From contig NZ_SKFG01000008.1 of assembly GCF_004344915.1 (NCBI RefSeq), positions 124,001 to 188,000 on the forward strand: 64,000 nucleotides of DNA, read 5' to 3'. The first letter of the stretch is position 1. Every line of letters begins with the position of its first letter. This document shows, one piece after another, positions 43,052 through 51,723 of this stretch. Below the pieces are notes generated by a model that saw nothing but the letters and a program-made list of their open reading frames with translations, was not told the origin of the DNA and did not search any database. This DNA comes from Paenibacillus albiflavus. Its GTDB lineage: Bacteria; Bacillota; Bacilli; Paenibacillales; NBRC-103111. A program made the position numbers and the translations under genes.

Positions 43052-44362
43052 TTAACCAACACCATCTTGATCTGAATTATCTGGGTCGGATGGATTATTA
43101 TTAGGTATATCAGCCTTATTAGGAGTCGATGTTGGGGATTGTGACGTACTATTAGGCTTGGTAGAATTGCTCCGATCTCCCGTTTGGTCAGGCTTAGGTG
43201 TAGAGGTCGGAACTGTGGTCGTCTTCGCTTTAGGCGTTGGAGTGGAAGTTGGCTTAGTCGTCTGACCATCAGGCTTCCACGCTTTATCTGGGTCCCATGT
43301 CCCACCTGGATCAATCGTATCGAGACCATCCCACACATTATGGACCTTCACATCCTCCGCATTATTAAAGACGAGGAAAGCCGACGGTAGTGTACGCTCT
43401 TTGCCGTTCGGTGACGATGGCTTCGTCAAGACTTCTCCACCCTCGCCTACTAGTACGGAAGAAGAACCCCCATCCAAGAAGCCTGCATTGATGCACCCTT
43501 CTTCCAGCAGCAAATCCTGTACATCGCGCAGCGACGCACCAATACTATGCTTTTGACGTCCATCAATGACAACGAAGATCACCGTACCATCTTCACGCTG
43601 CCCAACAGCGGTACGAGGCTGGATTCCACGTCCTCCGTTGCCCTTCGTAATCAGCGGCTTCCCATTCACAATAACCCGTGGATAGAAAGATACCGCATCT
43701 GTAACGTTCATCTGACGCAATTCTTTTACCGAATGCTTCCCAATAATCAAAGCACCATCCTTCGTAAAGGCAACGACATGCTGTGGGGTTGTATCCGCCG
43801 AGTCGTTATACAGCACTTCACCGCCTGACATGACAACTCCTATCGGAGCGAATCCATTACCGAATCCGCCTGGATCAACGAATCCACCTGCATTTACACC
43901 CGCAACGGCATGCGTACGTTTGACCATCGACGATACGGTTTCACCAGTGCCTTGCTTCTGAGGGACAACAACTCGAATCGCTTTGGGATCATAGATATAG
44001 ATCTTCTTGCCGACCCAGCCATCGCCTGATATGTCTTCGATCTTCGTTAGCTGAGTCATTTCTTTATGTATGAACGGTTCCTCAGGCAGCTTCTGCTCCT
44101 CAGCCGCATTCTTGTCATTGACCTCGAACAGCTCTTTAATCATTCGATCCCGTTCAGTTCCCCCAACAAATACCCACGACCAAGTGCGAAAAGATTGCGT
44201 TGTAATCGCCGTTTCCGCTAATATCGTCCGAAATCTCGAACCCGTTGGTGTTACATAGAAGAGAGAGGAAACAACAAAAATAAGAATGGCAAATACCATA
44301 AGAACTCGTTTGCCTCTTCCCCATGTCTTCAGTCTTTTGCTAAATAAAGTTTTACGAGACAC
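43052..44362 (-). CDS. secreted phosphodiester glycosidase family protein
   Basis: The 436-residue protein starts at GTG 44362. A membrane anchor (about 18-40: RVLMVFAILIFVVSSLFYVT) is followed by the phosphodiester glycosidase/DUF2233 domain (about 120-330), with VAGVNAGGFVDPGG, PRTAVGQREDGTVIFVVIDG and GCINAGFLDGGSSSVLV as the characteristic stretches. The last 90 residues are a Pro/Thr/Ser tail. Family members remove phosphodiester-linked sugars or act in exopolysaccharide synthesis. It is monocistronic between terminators. Confidence 0.85.
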   Translation of the reverse strand: MSRKTLFSKRLKTWGRGKRVLMVFAILIFVVSSLFYVTPTGSRFRTILAETAITTQSFRTWSWVFVGGTERDRMIKELFEVNDKNAAEEQKLPEEPFIHKEMTQLTKIEDISGDGWVGKKIYIYDPKAIRVVVPQKQGTGETVSSMVKRTHAVAGVNAGGFVDPGGFGNGFAPIGVVMSGGEVLYNDSADTTPQHVVAFTKDGALIIGKHSVKELRQMNVTDAVSFYPRVIVNGKPLITKGNGGRGIQPRTAVGQREDGTVIFVVIDGRQKHSIGASLRDVQDLLLEEGCINAGFLDGGSSSVLVGEGGEVLTKPSSPNGKERTLPSAFLVFNNAEDVKVHNVWDGLDTIDPGGTWDPDKAWKPDGQTTKPTSTPTPKAKTTTVPTSTPKPDQTGDRSNSTKPNSTSQSPTSTPNKADIPNNNPSDPDNSDQDGVG

Positions 44363-44465
44363 TGCTGATCACATCCATATTCGGCGTATATTAAGAAATA
44401 TTTAACACATTATATATCTGATGTACATGCTATATGCGATTTAACTTTACATAAGGAGTTAACAG

Positions 44466-45149
44466 ATGCATTCCAATAAACAGACGTTATCTAGCCTTTC
44501 AATGTTTCAAGCACTAGATAAAACTGAAATGGATAAACTAGAAAATATTTCTAATATACAACTATTTTCTAAGAAATCTCACATTATCATGGAAGGTGAT
44601 AGCCGTGATGCTGTCTATTTTATCCATAGTGGAATTGTGAAGATTTATACTGTTGACGTTCTTGGTAATGAGAATATTATACATTATCTTCGGAAAGACA
44701 GCATGTTTCCGTACTCTATTTTTTTCGTTGACGATCCCTATCCAGTTACGGCCGAAGTTGTGGAGGATGCAGTCGTCTCCGCACTGCCAATTCAAGCTTT
44801 TGAGCAGCTATTATTTGAAAATGCTGAATTAGCGAAGTATATCATTCAAATATTAAGTCAAAGAATTCATTTGCTCAATAATAGAATCCGGGAATTTTGC
44901 GCGAATGATGTCAATTTACGTATTGCCTCGTTACTTATTCGTCTTACCGAGGAACACGGAATAAGACACAGAAATGGCATACTGATCAATTTGCAGCTAA
45001 CTCATCAAGAAGTTGCTTATATGGCTGGTACGACTCGGGAATCGGTCAATCGACTCTTAAATCAGCTTAAGAAAAATAAAACAATCTCCATCCATAATCG
45101 CAAAATCATGATTCATCAAATAGCGGATTTGCACCATTTTTTGTTATGA
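44466..45149 (+). CDS. Crp/Fnr family transcriptional regulator
   Basis: The 227-residue protein has a cyclic-nucleotide-binding-like beta barrel (about 15-125: FSKKSHIIMEGDSRDAVYFI) and a C-terminal winged helix (about 150-220: THQEVAYMAGTTRESVNRLL). The recognition helix contains ESVNR, similar to the E-SV-R of Crp/Fnr proteins that read TGTGA-N6-TCACA. There is no Cys cluster for an iron-sulfur centre, only one Cys. The signal is therefore unknown. A matching DNA site is at 31519-31534. Confidence 0.88.
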   Translation: MHSNKQTLSSLSMFQALDKTEMDKLENISNIQLFSKKSHIIMEGDSRDAVYFIHSGIVKIYTVDVLGNENIIHYLRKDSMFPYSIFFVDDPYPVTAEVVEDAVVSALPIQAFEQLLFENAELAKYIIQILSQRIHLLNNRIREFCANDVNLRIASLLIRLTEEHGIRHRNGILINLQLTHQEVAYMAGTTRESVNRLLNQLKKNKTISIHNRKIMIHQIADLHHFLL

Positions 45150-45168
45150 AACTACTATATAAACGCCA

Positions 45169-45213
45169 AATGGGGTGGCTCTACTGTCATAAAGACTTCA
45201 GAGTCGCCCCATC
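45169..45213. terminator. bidirectional terminator-like hairpin
   Basis: ATGGGGTGGCTCT pairs with AGAGTCGCCCCAT (one mismatch) between the convergent Crp/Fnr and FAD-protein genes. Confidence 0.75.
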
Positions 45214-45230
45214 TGATATTACTTAGCTGA

Positions 45231-45797
45231 TTAAGCTTTCAATACATCATGATCAACGTAACGTTCACCTTTGATTTCGCTGATTAGGTTAATCGCTACC
45301 CTAGCGCCATCACCTGCTGTAATAATCGTATGCACGCTTACGCCTGCGATAACGCCTGCCGCCCAGATACCATCTGTGCTTGTACGGCCAGCCTCATCAA
45401 CTTCGACGACGAACTTGATCCTCGGCTCATTACCAGGAACGACGGTCAAGCCAATTTCCTGTGCCAACATGATCGCCGCACCTGTTGCAATAATAACATG
45501 CTTAGCTTGATGCGAGGCTGCTTCTGTCTTAACTTCAAATCCGCCTTCGTCCAGCTCAATAATGTCGGCTACCTTCTCGGTAAGAATTTCCGCACCGAAT
45601 TGTTCTGCTTGCTTACGTCCAACAGCAACTAAATCAGGGCCATCTATCCCCATAACACCATAATGATTATCCACGCGAGCGCGCTTCGTCATTCCGGTTT
45701 CATTATCAAGAACGAGTGTCTTGAGTCCAGCTTTCGCAGTGAAAATCGCTGCGCTTGCGCCTGCAGGACCTGCACCAATAATCAGAACATCATACAT
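45231..45797 (-). CDS. FAD-only thioredoxin-reductase-like oxidoreductase
   Basis: The 188-residue protein has a dinucleotide FAD fold (MYDVLIIGAGPAGASAAIFT) and the ATG and C-terminal motif TDGIWAAGVIAGVS, which match the two halves of the FAD domain of thioredoxin reductase. It lacks the central NAD(P)H domain of about 120 residues and has no redox-active CxxC. It lies 63 bases after trxB. Such short proteins may accept electrons from a partner or act on other flavin chemistry. The start ATG follows AAGGGAG. Confidence 0.75.
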   Translation of the reverse strand: MYDVLIIGAGPAGASAAIFTAKAGLKTLVLDNETGMTKRARVDNHYGVMGIDGPDLVAVGRKQAEQFGAEILTEKVADIIELDEGGFEVKTEAASHQAKHVIIATGAAIMLAQEIGLTVVPGNEPRIKFVVEVDEAGRTSTDGIWAAGVIAGVSVHTIITAGDGARVAINLISEIKGERYVDHDVLKA

Positions 45798-45860
45798 GTG
45801 ATTAACTCCCTTCCTAAATAACGTGCATATGATTAAGCTTATTTCTTCTAATTAAACTTA

Positions 45861-46808
45861 TTACTTCTGAGGTTCAGCGACTTTCAATTCATTATGTTCA
45901 ATGAAACGTTCGCAGTCCAGTGCTGCCATACAACCGCTGCCTGCTGATGTAATCGCTTGACGATATTTATCATCTTGCACATCTCCACAAGCAAATACAC
46001 CTGGGATATTCGTTTCGGAAGTACCTGGGTTCACTTGGATATAACCTACTTCATTAGTAGCAATCTGTCCATCAAGGAACTTCGTATTCGGTGTATGGCC
46101 GATCGCGACGAATAGACCGTCTGTTTCAAACACTTCTTCTTGACCTGTAGCGTTATTTAGTACTCTAAGACCTGTTACACCCATTGGACCTGATTCAACT
46201 GCAACTGGTGTGTAGTTGAGACTCCATTTAATTTTCTCATTGCTTCTTGCGCGATCCTGCATAATCTTGGAGGCGCGAAGCTCATCACGACGATGAACAA
46301 GACGAACCTCAGAACCAAAGCGAGTTAAGAAATTCGCTTCCTCTAAAGCAGAATCTCCGCCGCCAACAACGATAATTTTCTTATTGCGGAAGAAGAAACC
46401 ATCACAAGTCGCACATGTGCTTAATCCACGGCCCACATTCTCAGTTTCCCCAGGAATGCCCAAATATTTTGCAGATGCGCCAGTCGAAATAATAACCGTT
46501 TCTGTAACTAGCTCCCCAATTCCTTCTACTGTTAATTTAAAAGGACGCTCCGAAAGATCAGCCTTCGTCACCCAGCCAGAACGAAATTCAGCACCGAAAC
46601 GCTCTGCTTGCTTACGCATTTGATCCATTAATTCAGGTCCCATAATACCATCGACAAATCCAGGGAAGTTCTCAACTTCTGTCGTTGTCGTTAATTGTCC
46701 ACCTGGTTGAGGCCCTTCAATTACTAGTGGATTCATGTTCGCACGTGCAAGATAGATTGCTGCAGTTAGTCCAGCAGGACCTGTTCCAATAATAATAGAT
46801 TTATACAT
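45861..46808 (-). CDS. trxB: thioredoxin-disulfide reductase
   Basis: The 315-residue flavoenzyme has FAD motifs (IIGTGPAGLTAAIYLARA), the redox-active CATCDG near residue 136, and the NADPH domain motif VVGGGDSALEEANFL. It reduces thioredoxin with NADPH. The start follows AGGAGG. A strong promoter (46866-46894) and a perfect palindrome lie upstream. Confidence 0.95.
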   Translation of the reverse strand: MYKSIIIGTGPAGLTAAIYLARANMNPLVIEGPQPGGQLTTTTEVENFPGFVDGIMGPELMDQMRKQAERFGAEFRSGWVTKADLSERPFKLTVEGIGELVTETVIISTGASAKYLGIPGETENVGRGLSTCATCDGFFFRNKKIIVVGGGDSALEEANFLTRFGSEVRLVHRRDELRASKIMQDRARSNEKIKWSLNYTPVAVESGPMGVTGLRVLNNATGQEEVFETDGLFVAIGHTPNTKFLDGQIATNEVGYIQVNPGTSETNIPGVFACGDVQDDKYRQAITSAGSGCMAALDCERFIEHNELKVAEPQK

Positions 46809-46844
46809 GATGTATGCCTCCTAAAATGATAGTTTTATATCGAT

Positions 46845-46894
46845 AATAATTATTATATAATAATTATTTTAAATAAATATAGATAAAGTGTCAA
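46845..46894 (-). promoter_or_regulatory. trxB promoter and 24-bp perfect palindrome
   Basis: On the minus strand TTGACA (46894-46889) and TAAAAT (46871-46866) are 17 bases apart. The palindrome at 46845-46868 (half site AATAATTATTAT) covers the end of the -10 and the start of transcription. A repressor site is possible, but AT-only palindromes also arise by chance. Confidence 0.6.
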
Positions 46895-46961
46895 CTTTTT
46901 CACAAGCATCTATATACTCCAATTTACCATGTGCTGCTATTTTCATCAAATACATCTTGAT

Positions 46962-46990
46962 TTGTCAGAATATTTGTGCAACTATATAAA
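46962..46990 (+). promoter_or_regulatory. sigma-A promoter of the MFS-M42-TetR operon
   Basis: TTGTCA (46962-46967) and TATAAA (46985-46990) are 17 bases apart. The -10 overlaps the palindrome at 46986-47009. Confidence 0.6.
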
Positions 46991-47009
46991 TGACTGGCCA
47001 GTCATTTAT
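46986..47009 (+). promoter_or_regulatory. 24-bp perfect palindromic TetR-type operator
   Basis: Both strands read ATAAATGACTGG then its mirror CCAGTCATTTAT. TGACTGG/CCAGTCA is the kind of core that TetR/AcrR proteins bind. It sits on the -10 and first transcribed bases before an MFS gene whose operon ends with a TetR gene (49327), so autorepression is the simplest explanation. Confidence 0.75.
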
Positions 47010-47030
47010 TTTGAAACAAGGAGTTGCCCT

Positions 47031-48257
47031 TTGACGAATCGAGCTTATTTATATGTCAAAGCCTTCTCAGATCTAGGGAGCAGAATGGATGCCATTGCTC
47101 TTGGCGTCGTTATATATGCTGCTACGGGAAGCGCTGCATGGCTGTCTGCACTGTTAGGAGTCTCGATGCTTGGAGGCTTAATATCCAGCATATTCTCAGG
47201 TGTTCTTGCTGATCGACTAGACAGACGAAGCATCATGATTGTCACCGATTGGTTACGTGCTGTGCTGATTATCAGTCTAATCTTCTTCCCGAGCCCGATC
47301 ATGATTCTCGTCATTCGATTCCTGATGGGTCTGATGTCCAGCTTCTTTGAAGTCAGCTTTATGGCTGAGGTTCCGCAAATTTATGGCAATAACAACTTGC
47401 TGCGAGTTAATGCTATGCTGTCCAGACTATCATCAATCAGTATGGTTATCGGATTCTTAGCTGGTGGCATGCTGTATGATTTTCTTGGATTTGAATCGGT
47501 ACTCCTAATTGATGGCTGTACTTTCGCTATCTCTGCTATCGTACTCATGAGAATGAAATGGAATCACACCCATGTAGCAGAAGGCAAAACCTTCAAACAG
47601 CCACTTCGGCAAATCACTAGCGATATGCGCGAGGTTAAAACGTATTTATGGGGTCGACCTATCTTACTGCTCATTTTCTTAGTATTCCTATTCGATACAT
47701 TCGGATCAGCTTCACATAATTTAGGTGTACCGCTTCTCGCTGAACAGATCGACGTGAACAAACAAGCGCTATACTATGGAATAATTTGGTCGGTATGGGC
47801 ATTCGGCAACGTCATTACGACGTACTTCCTACCGAAGGTTGCGTTCATTAAGCAGTACATGTATCGAACCTATTTTATCTCTACCATTCTAATGTCGGTT
47901 GGATTTATCGCTATATTCTCAACCACTTATTTACCTATCGTACTGCTATTCGCATTTCTAACTGGACTAACCGATGCTTGTGCAATGACAACTAATTCTA
48001 CCATTATGCAACAATGTGATAACCATATTCGTGGACGCATCCTTGGGATTTCAAGCTTACTAGGTAAACTAGGCTTCGGCGTTGGATTCGTAATTGCACC
48101 AATGCTGATCACCTTATTTTCTCTAAGTCAAATGGTTGTCATCATGCATAGCTCCGTTATTATCGTGACTATCATTGCAGCCATTCTCTATTTGAAACAA
48201 TCCAAAGGAGTGATTAAATATGGATCAAGTAACAGTTATGATGAAAGAGCTAACTGA
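47031..48257 (+). CDS. MFS transporter, drug-efflux type
   Basis: The 408-residue membrane protein has about 12 helices and the MFS loop motif LADRLDRRSIMIVTDWLRA between helices 2 and 3, typical of macrolide-efflux-like exporters. Open sequence extends upstream to 46929, but AAGGAG seven bases before TTG 47031 and the operator position show the start. It overlaps the M42 peptidase gene by 38 bases and is under the TetR-type operator. Confidence 0.85.
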   Translation: MTNRAYLYVKAFSDLGSRMDAIALGVVIYAATGSAAWLSALLGVSMLGGLISSIFSGVLADRLDRRSIMIVTDWLRAVLIISLIFFPSPIMILVIRFLMGLMSSFFEVSFMAEVPQIYGNNNLLRVNAMLSRLSSISMVIGFLAGGMLYDFLGFESVLLIDGCTFAISAIVLMRMKWNHTHVAEGKTFKQPLRQITSDMREVKTYLWGRPILLLIFLVFLFDTFGSASHNLGVPLLAEQIDVNKQALYYGIIWSVWAFGNVITTYFLPKVAFIKQYMYRTYFISTILMSVGFIAIFSTTYLPIVLLFAFLTGLTDACAMTTNSTIMQQCDNHIRGRILGISSLLGKLGFGVGFVIAPMLITLFSLSQMVVIMHSSVIIVTIIAAILYLKQSKGVIKYGSSNSYDERAN

Positions 48258-49290
48258 GTTAGATGGGATTTCTGGCTTCGAACAAGAGGTACATGACAAG
48301 CTGAAGCAGCTGCTTGAGCCTGTATCTGATGAAATAATCAAGGATCGTCTTGGCAGTATAATTGGTGTCAAAAAAGGGCTGGAGCATGGTCCTCGTGTAC
48401 TCGTGGCAGGTCATTTGGACGAAATCGGATTCATGGTTACTCATATTACGGATAAAGGATTTTTGCGCTTCGAGCAAGTTGGCGGCTGGTGGTCCCATAC
48501 CGTGCTTGCCCAGCGACTAAGAATCAAATCTCGAAAAGGCGATTATGTGGGCATTGTGGGTTCAAAACCACCGCATGTCATTACAGCAGAAGAAAGAACA
48601 AAAGTCGTTCCACTAAAGGAACTATTCATCGATGTTGGTGCTAGTTCCAAAGAGGAAGTAAAAGAAATGGGGATTCAGATTGGTGATCCAGTTGTTCCGA
48701 TTTCTGACTTTTTCACCATGCGCAACGGCGAGCTATGGGCTGGCAAAGCAATTGATAATCGGGTTGGCTGCGCACTTGCCGCTGAGACACTTCGCAGATT
48801 GCAAGCTGAAGAACATCCGAATATCGTGTTTGCAGGAGCCACTGTACAAGAAGAAGTTGGACTACGTGGAGCTGCTACAACAGCCAATCTCGTTCAGCCC
48901 GATATCGCCATCGCTATCGATGTAGGTGTAGCGCAGGATACACCTGGACTTGAGAATCTTCATGGGAGCAGCAATGTCGGTGAAGGGCCTCTCATCATGC
49001 TGTTTGACTCCAGTACCATTGCACATATGAAACTTCGTAACTTAGTACTTGATACAGCAGAAGAACTTGGAATCCCTGTTCAATTGAATGTACAGCTAGG
49101 TGGAGGTACGGATGCAGGTAAATTCCATCTACAAGGGATTGGTTGCCCATCTATCGCAATCGGCTTTGCGACTCGTTACATTCACAGTCACCAAGCCATA
49201 ATGGCCAAACAAGATTTTGAATATGCCGTAAGTTTAGTTACTGCGCTTATTAAGAAGCTTGACAAAGAGACAGTTGAACAATTAACCTAG
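48220..49290 (+). CDS. M42 family metallopeptidase (glutamyl aminopeptidase/YsdC type)
   Basis: The 356-residue enzyme shows the M42 metal and catalytic residues: the His in VAGHLDEIGFMV (about 68), Asp in AGKAIDNRVGCAL (about 182), the Glu pair in ATVQEEVGLRG (about 215), the Asp in AIDVGVAQDTP (about 235) and His in RYIHSHQAI (about 322). These cytosolic dodecameric enzymes trim short peptides. AAAGGAG lies inside the end of the MFS gene, so the two are coupled. A peptidase with an exporter under one repressor suggests a peptide or amino-acyl substrate. Confidence 0.92.
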   Translation: MDQVTVMMKELTELDGISGFEQEVHDKLKQLLEPVSDEIIKDRLGSIIGVKKGLEHGPRVLVAGHLDEIGFMVTHITDKGFLRFEQVGGWWSHTVLAQRLRIKSRKGDYVGIVGSKPPHVITAEERTKVVPLKELFIDVGASSKEEVKEMGIQIGDPVVPISDFFTMRNGELWAGKAIDNRVGCALAAETLRRLQAEEHPNIVFAGATVQEEVGLRGAATTANLVQPDIAIAIDVGVAQDTPGLENLHGSSNVGEGPLIMLFDSSTIAHMKLRNLVLDTAEELGIPVQLNVQLGGGTDAGKFHLQGIGCPSIAIGFATRYIHSHQAIMAKQDFEYAVSLVTALIKKLDKETVEQLT

Positions 49291-49326
49291 TAAATTAATA
49301 ATATAAGGATAGGAGTGGTATATATA

Positions 49327-49938
49327 ATGGCTCCGAAAGTAACAGTCGAATATAAAGATGAGAAAAGACTGGCAATCCTTGATGCAGCACTACATTGTTT
49401 TGCAGATAAGGGCTATCGCGACACAACAATAACTGATATTTCAAACTACTTGTTGATGAGCAAAGGCTCCATCTACATCTACTTCACAAGTAAAGAAGAT
49501 ATTTATAAGCAGTTGATGGAGAATCGTATGGAGTGGATGATCACCCAGACATCGAGCAAATTTGGGGAATTAACGACTGCTTCAGAGAAGCTTCGATTGC
49601 TCGTACGTATGTTTACAGATCAAACACTAGATGACCTCAAAGAGTTGCTTAGCTTTCACTTGGAATTCATGCTTATCTCATCTAGGCAGAATTCACTGAA
49701 GAAAGTTATGCATAAGCACATCGAAATGGCTACAAAATTTGTCCAAGATATTATTGATGAGGGTAAAGATTCTGGCGAGTTTCGTTCGGACACCGACAGT
49801 TACACAGCCTCGACTCTGTTCTGGGCATTGCGGGATGGTTTAGTCCTACATTCACTGGGCATAGATGTTGATGAGGAATACAAAGCTCATATGATCGGAA
49901 TGGAAGAAATGCTCTTCCGTTACATTGCAACTTTATAG
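49327..49938 (+). CDS. TetR/AcrR family transcriptional regulator
   Basis: The 203-residue protein has a TetR helix-turn-helix (about 18-60: KGYRDTTITDISNYLLMSKG then IYIYFTSKEDIY) and a helical ligand domain. The start is taken as ATG 49327; GTG 49315 is also in frame. It is the third gene of the operon, 36 bases after the peptidase gene, and likely binds the palindrome at 46986-47009. A terminator follows. Confidence 0.88.
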   Translation: MAPKVTVEYKDEKRLAILDAALHCFADKGYRDTTITDISNYLLMSKGSIYIYFTSKEDIYKQLMENRMEWMITQTSSKFGELTTASEKLRLLVRMFTDQTLDDLKELLSFHLEFMLISSRQNSLKKVMHKHIEMATKFVQDIIDEGKDSGEFRSDTDSYTASTLFWALRDGLVLHSLGIDVDEEYKAHMIGMEEMLFRYIATL

Positions 49939-49951
49939 TTAATCCTAATGC

Positions 49952-49990
49952 AGGACACTTAAGACGTAGTCAACGTAATGAGTGTCCTTT
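49952..49990. terminator. bidirectional terminator
   Basis: AGGACACT (49952-49959) pairs with AGTGTCCT (49981-49988), followed by TTATC. It lies between convergent TetR and GNAT genes. Confidence 0.65.
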
Positions 49991-50005
49991 ATCTATTTAA
50001 CTATC

Positions 50006-50449
50006 TTAAGCTTCCAGCCAAGCTAAGCTAAGGCCAGGTTCTACCTCGATCTCTCGAACGAGCTTAAACCCATGCTTCTGATACAAGCGAATAGCAGGTG
50101 CATTCAGAGCGCCTGTTGTGACAATCTTCATTATCTCAGGGTACTTGTCCATGAGATGCGCGAGCAATTGATCGGCAATCCCTCTGCGAAAATACGCTGG
50201 GTGTACCATCATTCTGCAAATCTGCAATTGATCCGCTTCTATTGTATAGGAAATAGCCCCAACTATAGTTCCTTCATCAACATAACTATAAAAGATTTCG
50301 CCACAAGCGATTAGATCTTGAATTGTCTCTCGAAGTGGCGGCAGATCAGTGAAATCAATCAACTCCGCTTCTATTTGGTAAGATGCTAGCTGAATCTCTT
50401 GGATTCTCGCTGCGATTTGTTGTTCTTGAATATCTATTAATTGAATCAT
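50006..50449 (-). CDS. GNAT family N-acetyltransferase
   Basis: The 147-residue protein has the GNAT acetyl-CoA motif (MVHPAYFRRGIADQLLAHLM, with R-R-G-I-A) and a C-terminal YQKHGFKLVREIEVEPG strand. It should acetylate a small molecule or protein amine. GAGGA nine bases before ATG 50449 fixes the start. The substrate cannot be told. Confidence 0.85.
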   Translation of the reverse strand: MIQLIDIQEQQIAARIQEIQLASYQIEAELIDFTDLPPLRETIQDLIACGEIFYSYVDEGTIVGAISYTIEADQLQICRMMVHPAYFRRGIADQLLAHLMDKYPEIMKIVTTGALNAPAIRLYQKHGFKLVREIEVEPGLSLAWLEA

Positions 50450-50556
50450 TTTATCAGTTCCTCTTTTGAAAATTTTCCTATATTTGATCAACAACATCAT
50501 GTAATATATTTGTTAATTATTGGATTTACAAGTCGCTAGGGAGGCGATATTGCAGC

Positions 50557-51723
50557 ATGCAAATTAAAGCGGACTTCATCAAATTCATTCGAGTCAAAGG
50601 TGCCCCGCTACTCGTTCTCATCTTATTTCTATATGGAATTGGTACAGGAATTCTAGCACCCATGAATGCCATCTACCTTCAAGATTCAGTCGGTCTTGGC
50701 AAGGGGCAGATCGCTTCTATTTTCGCTATCTCTCTCCTGCTTAACATGACACTTACGATCAGTGTTGGCTTCTTCAGTGATCGAATCCATCGCAAGAAAT
50801 GGATTCCCTTAGCAGCCGCATTCATCTGTATGATCGGTATTATCATTTATATGAACGCTGATAATTATATGCATGCGCTCGTTGGAATGACGCTAGCCGT
50901 CGCGCCTTCCGGTATGATTATGGGACAGCTCTTTGCGATGTCACGCAATCATTTTCACCGCTTGGCTGCTGATGTCGTTGAAATATCACAAATTTGGCTA
51001 AGAGCAACCTACAGTGTCGGATTCTTCACAGGGCTGCTCCTCGGCGCCAACTTATTTTTAATCGGTCATTTTACCGCTGTACTATGGGGCAATCTCGCTG
51101 GATACGCATCACTTTTCGTGATCCTGATCGGATATAAAGAAATCACAGGTGGAGCTTCCCAATCGAATACAGGCAAAGGAGAAGCGTTATCACTCATCAT
51201 GTTAATTGCCCTTCTGCTTCTGTCATGTGCGGATGCAATACGTGGTCTATATTTGCCACTAGTCGTTAACGTACGCTTCGGCGATCCTAAGCTCATGTCA
51301 TACATCTGGAGTGCGCAGGCTGTATTTGAGCTAATCTTCATGACGATGGCAGGATATTGGGCAGCTAAATACGGCAGCAAACGGATTATTTTGCTCGGCA
51401 GCCTATTTGCGCTGATCACTTATGTAACTTACGCAACCGTTAATTCACTTGTTGTGTTCTTTCTCGTTCAACCGCTGTACTCCTTATTTGTATCGATTCT
51501 CTACGGTGTTGGGATGGGTTATGTCCAGCGCATGTTCATTCATCGAACAGGGTTCGGTGCCAGCTTATATGTATTTATTTCACAGACTGCTTCATTAATC
51601 GGGTATTTCCTGCCTCTATTAATAGAAGGCATTACACCAACGATCTTTCTCATCCCAAGTCTATTAATCATCGTTTCAATTGGGATTATGGGTACGGTTA
51701 TTTACCGTGAGCAGCGGTCTTAA
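50557..51723 (+). CDS. MFS transporter
   Basis: The 388-residue membrane protein has about 11 or 12 helices. The loop motif between helices 2 and 3 reads GFFSDRIHRKKWIPLAA, the usual MFS G-x-x-x-D-R pattern. Its sequence is of the multidrug or sugar efflux type, with no clearer assignment. It starts at ATG 50557 behind AGGGAGG with a rather long gap. It converges on the lactonase gene. Confidence 0.8.
   Translation: MQIKADFIKFIRVKGAPLLVLILFLYGIGTGILAPMNAIYLQDSVGLGKGQIASIFAISLLLNMTLTISVGFFSDRIHRKKWIPLAAAFICMIGIIIYMNADNYMHALVGMTLAVAPSGMIMGQLFAMSRNHFHRLAADVVEISQIWLRATYSVGFFTGLLLGANLFLIGHFTAVLWGNLAGYASLFVILIGYKEITGGASQSNTGKGEALSLIMLIALLLLSCADAIRGLYLPLVVNVRFGDPKLMSYIWSAQAVFELIFMTMAGYWAAKYGSKRIILLGSLFALITYVTYATVNSLVVFFLVQPLYSLFVSILYGVGMGYVQRMFIHRTGFGASLYVFISQTASLIGYFLPLLIEGITPTIFLIPSLLIIVSIGIMGTVIYREQRS

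Noticed and set aside
42979-43338. 119-codon minus-strand frame overlapping the tail of the phosphodiester glycosidase
   Set aside because: It is the Pro/Thr-rich tail of the real gene read in another frame and crosses the terminator at 42998-43034.
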